DNA of 64,000 bases, from NCBI GenBank assembly GCA_028287235.1, contig JAQBQB010000001.1, positions 52,344 to 116,343 of the forward strand, given 5' to 3'. This document shows positions 59,587 through 64,000 of the stretch, piece by piece. Made by a program: the position numbers and the translations under genes. How positions within the stretch are numbered: position 1 is the first letter of the stretch; each line of letters opens with the position of its first letter. The stretch is from Gemmatimonadota bacterium (GTDB taxonomy: Bacteria; Gemmatimonadota; Gemmatimonadetes; Gemmatimonadales; Gemmatimonadaceae). The notes below the pieces were generated by a model that ran no database searches, was not told the origin of the DNA, and saw nothing but the letters and a program-made list of their open reading frames with translations.

Positions 59587-62121
59587 TCAGGCCACCAACC
59601 GGCGGCCGGACATCGCTCGACGCACTTCGGCAGAGAATCGTTTGCCGTCGAAGGTCGCCTTTTCCATGATCGTCGTGACGTAGCCATTGAGCCTCGCCCG
59701 ATCCTCGGCGGTCACCTGTTTGGCGGTGACCACGATGATCGGGATGCTGGCCGTGATCCGATTCTCGTGCAAAGCCTGGACGACGTCGAACCCGCTCACC
59801 ACAGGCATCATCAAATCGAGCACGATCAGGTCCGGACATTCCCGCCGTGCGATCTCGATCGCATCGCTGCCGCCGTAGGCGCGCAGCACCGTGCTCGCCA
59901 GGTCTTGGATGCGCAACGCCACCAGCTCGACCGCTTTCGGATCGTCGTCGACGACGAGCACTTTGAGCGAACCGCCCTCGGCGAGGGGGAGCAGCCCCAG
60001 CTCGAGGAGCGAGTCGTACAGCTCCTGTCTCGCCATCGGCTTTTGCATCACCGCGGCGGCGCCCAGAGCAAAGCCTTTGTCGCGATCGGCGACGATCGAA
60101 ATGATCACGACGGGAATTCGCGTCAACGCCGGCGTTTCTTTCAGCCGGCCGAGGAATTCCCAGCCGTCCATGTTCGGGAGCATGATGTCGAGCGTGATCA
60201 GATCCACCGGATGCTCGAGCGCGAGCACGAGCGCCGATTCGGCGGAGCTGGCCAGCAATACGGTGAAGCCTTCCGCCTCGAGCTGCACACGAACCAGCTC
60301 GGCGGACTTGGGATCGTCTTCCACCACCAACGCCGTGCGCGCTCCAACCGGAGCATCGCCGCGCGGGAGCGGCGGCACCTCGATGGGCGGCGCGACGTCG
60401 AGGATCTCGGGTTCCTTGACCGCCGAGCGGAGCGGCAGCCAGACCGTGAACGATGAACCTTCACCGACCGCACTCTCCACGGCCACCGTGCCGCTGTGCA
60501 GCTCGGCGAGCAGCTTCACCATGGCCAATCCGAGCCCTGTGCCTTCGTATTTGCGCGCGAGACCGCTGTCCACCTGGCTGAACGGCTTGAACAGGCTCTC
60601 CAGTCCCTCGGGCGAGATGCCGATGCCGGTATCGACGACGCTGAGCTCGAGAAACTCCGTGAACTCGCTGTCCGCCAGTGGAAAGCTCCGGCCCATCCAT
60701 GGACGCGCCAGCTGCCCCACGTCCGCGCGCATCACATGACGCGTCCGCAGCGTCACGCGCCCGCCCTCCACGGTGAACTTGACCGCGTTGGACAGCAGGT
60801 TGTACACGATCTGTTTCACCTTGCGTCCGTCGGCGCGAATCGAGCTCAATCCCGCGCCGGCCTCCATGCCGACGCTCACATGACGCGTCGCCGCCTGGCC
60901 CTTGATGATCGACAAGCTGTTCACGAGCAGGGGCGCCAACTGCACCGACTCCAAGTCGAGTAGCATCTTGCCGGCCTCGACCTTGGACAGATCGAGAATG
61001 TCGTTGATGAGAGACAGCAGATGCTTGCCCGCCTTGAAGATGTCGCCGATGTAGCCGCGCTGCTGGTCGGTCATCGCGCCCATCAGGCCGTCGCCGAGCA
61101 CCTCGGAGAACCCGATGATCGCGTTCAGCGGCGTCCGCAACTCGTGCGACATGTTGGCGAGAAACTCCGACTTCATGCGGCTGGCGTCTTCGAGCTCGGC
61201 GTTCTTGAGCTGCAGCGTCTGCTCGAAGCGCTTGAGCTCCGTCATGTCGCGCGCCGATGCGAACACGCCCTGTAGCCTGCGGTCGCGATCGTGGAACGTG
61301 GTCGCGTTGTACGACACCACCGTGAGCGTGCCGTCTCTGGCGCGCGCAGTGAGCTCGTAGTCGGTGACTTTGCCTTCGTTCAACACCCGGTTGATGCCCG
61401 CTTCCGCCCGGCTCGAATCGGTGAAGTAGTTCTTGAACGGCGCGCCGATCAGCTCGTCGCGGGTGCACCCGGTCAACGCTTCCGTCTGCTTGTTGACGTC
61501 GGTGATGATGCCGCGCGGGTCGGTCGTCATGAGCGCGTCGATGTTCGACTCGATGAGCGAGCGCGTATAGAAATGCTGATCGCGCAGCCGCTGGTCGAGC
61601 TTCTGGCGCTCCTCTTCCACCTGTTTGCGCGCCGTGTTGTCGGTGCCGATCAACAGGTAGCCGATGATTGTGTCCTGATCGTCGCGCAGCGCCGTGACGG
61701 AGACGACGGCCGGGAAGCGGCTGCCATCCTTTCGGATGTACGTCAGCTCGTAGATGTCCTCAATGCCGCGCGAGGCCTTGAACACCAGCGCCTCGAACCC
61801 CGGCGTGATCGGGGTCGCGAACTCGACGCTCAGCGCCTTGGCGCGTGCGATCAGCTCCGGCGGATCGGAAATGTCGGCCGGCGTGATCCTGTTCGTCACC
61901 TCGGCGGCCGCGTAACCAAGCATCCGCTCGGCGCCGACGTTGAAAATCTGAATGACGCCCTTGGCATCGGTAGCGATGCTCGAGAAGTTGGCGCTGTTGA
62001 AGATCGCGCTCTGCAGCGCGCCCGCCTTCAGCAGTACGTCTTCAGCCTGTTTCGGCATGGCGTTTCCAATGCTCTCGGCGACACCAATCGGCGTCGTCGT
62101 TCCGTCGTCTCCAAGGGTCAA
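59587..62121 (-). CDS. Hybrid histidine kinase (PAS-PAS-HisKA-HATPase-REC-REC)
   Basis: An 844-residue soluble kinase with no transmembrane helix. Two PAS domains (about 35-165 and 185-300), HisKA with His326 in MSHELRTPLN, HATPase (about 440-560; NLLSNAVKFT, DTGIGI, GTGLGLAM), then two receivers (about 597-710, LDIMLPNMDG; and about 721-835, LDLMMPVVSG). It likely senses a cytoplasmic cue such as redox or a ligand. TTG at 62121 is supported by a GGGAGA site 7 bases upstream; an ATG 21 codons later is an alternative. It lies at the left edge of a possible junction. Confidence 0.88.
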   Translation of the reverse strand: MTLGDDGTTTPIGVAESIGNAMPKQAEDVLLKAGALQSAIFNSANFSSIATDAKGVIQIFNVGAERMLGYAAAEVTNRITPADISDPPELIARAKALSVEFATPITPGFEALVFKASRGIEDIYELTYIRKDGSRFPAVVSVTALRDDQDTIIGYLLIGTDNTARKQVEEERQKLDQRLRDQHFYTRSLIESNIDALMTTDPRGIITDVNKQTEALTGCTRDELIGAPFKNYFTDSSRAEAGINRVLNEGKVTDYELTARARDGTLTVVSYNATTFHDRDRRLQGVFASARDMTELKRFEQTLQLKNAELEDASRMKSEFLANMSHELRTPLNAIIGFSEVLGDGLMGAMTDQQRGYIGDIFKAGKHLLSLINDILDLSKVEAGKMLLDLESVQLAPLLVNSLSIIKGQAATRHVSVGMEAGAGLSSIRADGRKVKQIVYNLLSNAVKFTVEGGRVTLRTRHVMRADVGQLARPWMGRSFPLADSEFTEFLELSVVDTGIGISPEGLESLFKPFSQVDSGLARKYEGTGLGLAMVKLLAELHSGTVAVESAVGEGSSFTVWLPLRSAVKEPEILDVAPPIEVPPLPRGDAPVGARTALVVEDDPKSAELVRVQLEAEGFTVLLASSAESALVLALEHPVDLITLDIMLPNMDGWEFLGRLKETPALTRIPVVIISIVADRDKGFALGAAAVMQKPMARQELYDSLLELGLLPLAEGGSLKVLVVDDDPKAVELVALRIQDLASTVLRAYGGSDAIEIARRECPDLIVLDLMMPVVSGFDVVQALHENRITASIPIIVVTAKQVTAEDRARLNGYVTTIMEKATFDGKRFSAEVRRAMSGRRLVA

Positions 62122-62183
62122 GCTGGTTCTCCCGGATAAACTGTGCTTGCCGCGCCCGGCGGATCAGCTACGCGGACTCAAAG

Positions 62184-62549
62184 CTACGCTGCGAGCAGCA
62201 CTTCAACCGAATTCTGGAGTTGAAACCGGGTGTACGGTTTCTGAAGGAAATGTGCGCCATCGACGAACAATGTCTTCATTTTTTCGTTGATGGTGTTGCC
62301 GGTCGTATAAAGCACGCGCAAGTTCAGCCGGAGCTTGATGGCTTCGTGAGCCAGTTCAAATCCGCCAAGCACCGCCTTCTTGAGGTAGATATCGGTAAAG
62401 AGTGCATCAATCTGCTGCGGAGAGCGCAGCAGTAAAAGCGCCGCGTCGACGTCGCTGGCCGAAAGAATTTCGTGACCCCAGTCCTGGATCATCATCTCCG
62501 CGTCCTCGCGGAGGAATCCATCATCTTCGACGATCAGGATCACGGCCAT
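62184..62549 (-). CDS. Response regulator receiver, alphaproteobacterial type
   Basis: A 121-residue receiver domain: VEDDGF pocket, acceptor Asp in ALFTDIYLK, TTGN in place of the usual Thr-Ala, and KP in FLQKPYT. Phrases such as SASDVDAALLLLRSPQQIDALFTDI and YTTGNTINEKM are what I associate with Bradyrhizobiaceae receivers; this is pattern memory. Its base composition is clearly lower in GC than genes to the left (A/T-ending codons such as AAA, TTT, CTT). It precedes the hybrid kinase by 62 bp but may not be its native partner. Confidence 0.85.
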   Translation of the reverse strand: MAVILIVEDDGFLREDAEMMIQDWGHEILSASDVDAALLLLRSPQQIDALFTDIYLKKAVLGGFELAHEAIKLRLNLRVLYTTGNTINEKMKTLFVDGAHFLQKPYTRFQLQNSVEVLLAA

Positions 62550-62934
62550 AAGAACTGTTTCTGCCGTGACAACCAGAATCGCGACTACCGAACTCCCAAA
62601 GCCGAATCGCGGCCATCGGAGCCCTTCCGAGCGCTATCAGGGCCAAGGGTTACTAGCACGGAAGCTAACGGTTCCATCCGAAATAAACTCTTTTATCAGC
62701 GCTTTCCGACAACTGGTCTGTTTTGACCACTAATGGCCTGGTTTGAGAACAGCAGTCTCCAATTTTTTAAAAATGAGAACTTGCGGCGACCGTTCGACTT
62801 TCTGAAAGTGTGCAATATTGCTCACTCAGGCTGGCGCGGATTCGCTGCCTTGTCAGCTCCCGGACGCCGAGTTCTCAACGGAGCAAGGCGAGGCGCGGGA
62901 ACAGTCCTCTTCTCCAGGCGCACAAGGCAAAACC
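62550..62934. other. AT-richer 385-bp intergenic region at the atypical end
   Basis: No convincing gene is seen here. It contains runs such as AATTTTTTAAAAATG near 62761 and the palindrome GCAATATTGC (62812-62821), and is much richer in A/T than the rest of the window. It should hold the promoter of the receiver gene (minus strand) and the terminator of the small gene at 62935. I see no repeats or tRNA-like structure. Confidence 0.6.
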
Positions 62935-63156
62935 TCACGGCTTGAAGAACGCGGGATCGTTGAGCGCCTTGATCATGGTGTCGACCATATCGGCGGCGGC
63001 GTGGTCTTCGCGCTCCTCCAAAAGCTCCCACATTTTGCGCAGGTTGGCGCGCATCGGCGCCTTCAGCGACGGATCGCGTTCGATCAGGGTGCGCGCGATG
63101 CAGAACGCGATGCCTTCGGCGCCCATCCGGGTCTGCTCGATGGTGGGTTTGCTCAT
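62935..63156 (-). CDS. Small hypothetical helical protein
   Basis: A 73-residue soluble helical protein (TRMGAEGIAFCIARTLIERD, LREEREDHAAADMV-like second half) with no known domain. It has a good AAGGAG site six bases before its ATG, in ordinary SD spacing. The style looks alphaproteobacterial. A longer frame through it upstream runs into the transporter gene and is spurious. It lies 107 bp downstream of the MFS gene end and may be co-transcribed with it. Confidence 0.6.
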   Translation of the reverse strand: MSKPTIEQTRMGAEGIAFCIARTLIERDPSLKAPMRANLRKMWELLEEREDHAAADMVDTMIKALNDPAFFKP

Positions 63157-63263
63157 GGCCGGCTCCTTGTCGGATTCGAGGTCTGACTTGCTGGCGCCGC
63201 TGTTAGATGAATTTCCGGCCGATTGAAAGCCGCGAGCAGCGCGCAAAGCCACGCGCGGCCGCC

Positions 63264-64000
63264 CTACTCTGCCGGCTCCGCGGGGGTCGCCGGCGTCGCC
63301 GGGCCGGCCAGCGGCTTCTCTTCCATCAGGATCATGCACAGCGCCGCGCAGGCGAGCAGCACGGCGGCGGCGCCGAACACATAACTGAACGCCGTGACCA
63401 TGTCGGCGGCGGCAATCGAATTCACCGGTCCCCGATGCTCGCCGCCGAGCGAGATATCCGCGCCCAGCGCCATCAGCAGGATCGCGGAGAACGCCGCCAC
63501 CGTGAACGAAGCCATCAGCGCGCGGAAGAAATTCAATGCGCCGGTAATGGTGCCGACCTGCGCGCGCGACACCGCGTTTTGAATCGAGACCACGGTGACC
63601 GGGAACGTGGTGCCGAGTCCAAGCGCCAACACCGACAGCAGCGCCAGCAAGGCCCACAGCGGCAGTGCCGTCAGCGCCAGCGCCATTGCCGCCAGCGCCG
63701 CGCACAGGTTTCCGATGATGGCGACCCGCTTATAGTGCCTGGCGCGCGCCATGCTGCGGCCGGCGATCGCGGCGCCGCCGGTTGAAATCGCCGCCAGCGG
63801 AATCAGCGCCAGCCCCGCCTCGCTGGCGCTGAGATGATAGACCGCCTCGTAATACAGCGGCAGATGCACCGTCAGCCCGAGCATCGCACCCATCGCGCAG
63901 CCGCCCGCAGCCATCGCGTAGGGTACGACCGTTCCACCCATCAGCGACAGCGGCAGGAACGGCTCCTCGGCCCTTCCGGCATGCCACACAAACGCCAGCG
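63264..64000 (-). CDS. MFS transporter, C-terminal part (cut by window end)
   Basis: The frame is open to the right edge, so only the last ~245 residues are seen. They form about six helices of a major-facilitator efflux protein (DHA family style): LPLYYEAVYHLSASEAGLAL, GTTFPVTVVSIQNAVSRAQVG (motif-C-like) and SFTVAAFSAILL. The tail is Ala/Pro/Thr-rich. Multidrug efflux is likely but the substrate cannot be told. The protein resembles Bradyrhizobium/Rhodopseudomonas members more than Gemmatimonadota ones, in my judgement by eye. Confidence 0.85.
   Translation of the reverse strand, partial: LAFVWHAGRAEEPFLPLSLMGGTVVPYAMAAGGCAMGAMLGLTVHLPLYYEAVYHLSASEAGLALIPLAAISTGGAAIAGRSMARARHYKRVAIIGNLCAALAAMALALTALPLWALLALLSVLALGLGTTFPVTVVSIQNAVSRAQVGTITGALNFFRALMASFTVAAFSAILLMALGADISLGGEHRGPVNSIAAADMVTAFSYVFGAAAVLLACAALCMILMEEKPLAGPATPATPAEPAE

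Noticed and set aside
1..64000. tRNA, rRNA or insertion sequences
   Set aside because: None recognised; no transposase motifs or cloverleaf-like segments were found by reading, although short RNAs cannot be excluded.

Overview
The first ~62.1 kb reads as a GC-rich chromosome segment from a member of the Gemmatimonadota or a close relative. The grounds are inference from gene content and style: an rsmB - PASTA protein - rpe - TlpA - YbbR - tsaD - lgt cluster, TonB-dependent receptors with N-terminal carboxypeptidase-regulatory domains, an Nramp operon with its own DtxR-type regulator, and many 4-bp ATGA/GTGA gene overlaps. The last ~1.9 kb (about 62.13-64.0 kb) looks different: lower GC, an AT-rich 385-bp spacer, and three genes whose proteins look alphaproteobacterial (Bradyrhizobium-like). 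This could be a transferred segment or an assembly chimera.

Layout. 0-4.8 kb: housekeeping run (rsmB 3' end, PASTA protein, rpe, thioredoxin-like protein, YbbR-type protein, tsaD, lgt). 4.9-9.9 kb, minus strand: an FTR1 iron permease fused to two cytochrome c domains, then a coupled EamA - HAD phosphatase - unknown - acpS operon. 9.9-15 kb: a small conserved protein, and a four-gene ABC export operon whose last gene joins a permease-like first helix to an AttH/CrtC-type lipocalin domain, then a holin-like membrane protein. 15.2-19.2 kb: a signalling operon (hybrid kinase, CheY-like regulator, HPt-REC-REC-GGDEF protein). 19.3-26.3 kb: metal homeostasis (mntH - uspA - mntR operon with a candidate operator, a CDF exporter, and a second, divergent Nramp-like transporter) interspersed with a hydrolase, a MarR regulator and a VOC protein. 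26.4-32.4 kb: an ABC transporter with two secreted proteins, and a TonB-dependent receptor. 32.4-35.1 kb: arsR - arsM - metallophosphoesterase - aquaporin. 35.2-38.7 kb: two PAP2 proteins, a Nudix hydrolase, a rhodanese and an LD-carboxypeptidase. 38.8-42.7 kb: a Gly/Ser-rich low-complexity protein behind a sigma-54-like promoter, a dicarboxylate symporter, a glycosyltransferase and a secreted protein. 42.8-48.2 kb: a translationally coupled DNA N6-methylase plus SNF2-type helicase, probably an anti-phage or restriction-like module. 48.3-59.1 kb: aldo/keto reductase, TPR-like protein, sdhCAB, a TonB-domain protein, acyl-CoA ligase, acyltransferase and S9 peptidase. 59.2-62.1 kb: a second hybrid kinase / receiver pair. 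62.2-64 kb: the atypical end.

Most gene sets work as coupled operons. The most noteworthy systems are the two-gene methylase/helicase module, the ars operon with a wide-pore MIP channel, the permease/lipocalin fusion, the cytochrome-c-FTR1 fusion, the Nramp/MntR circuit, and the composition break at the right end. All family calls come from reading motifs in the translations; no database search was run.
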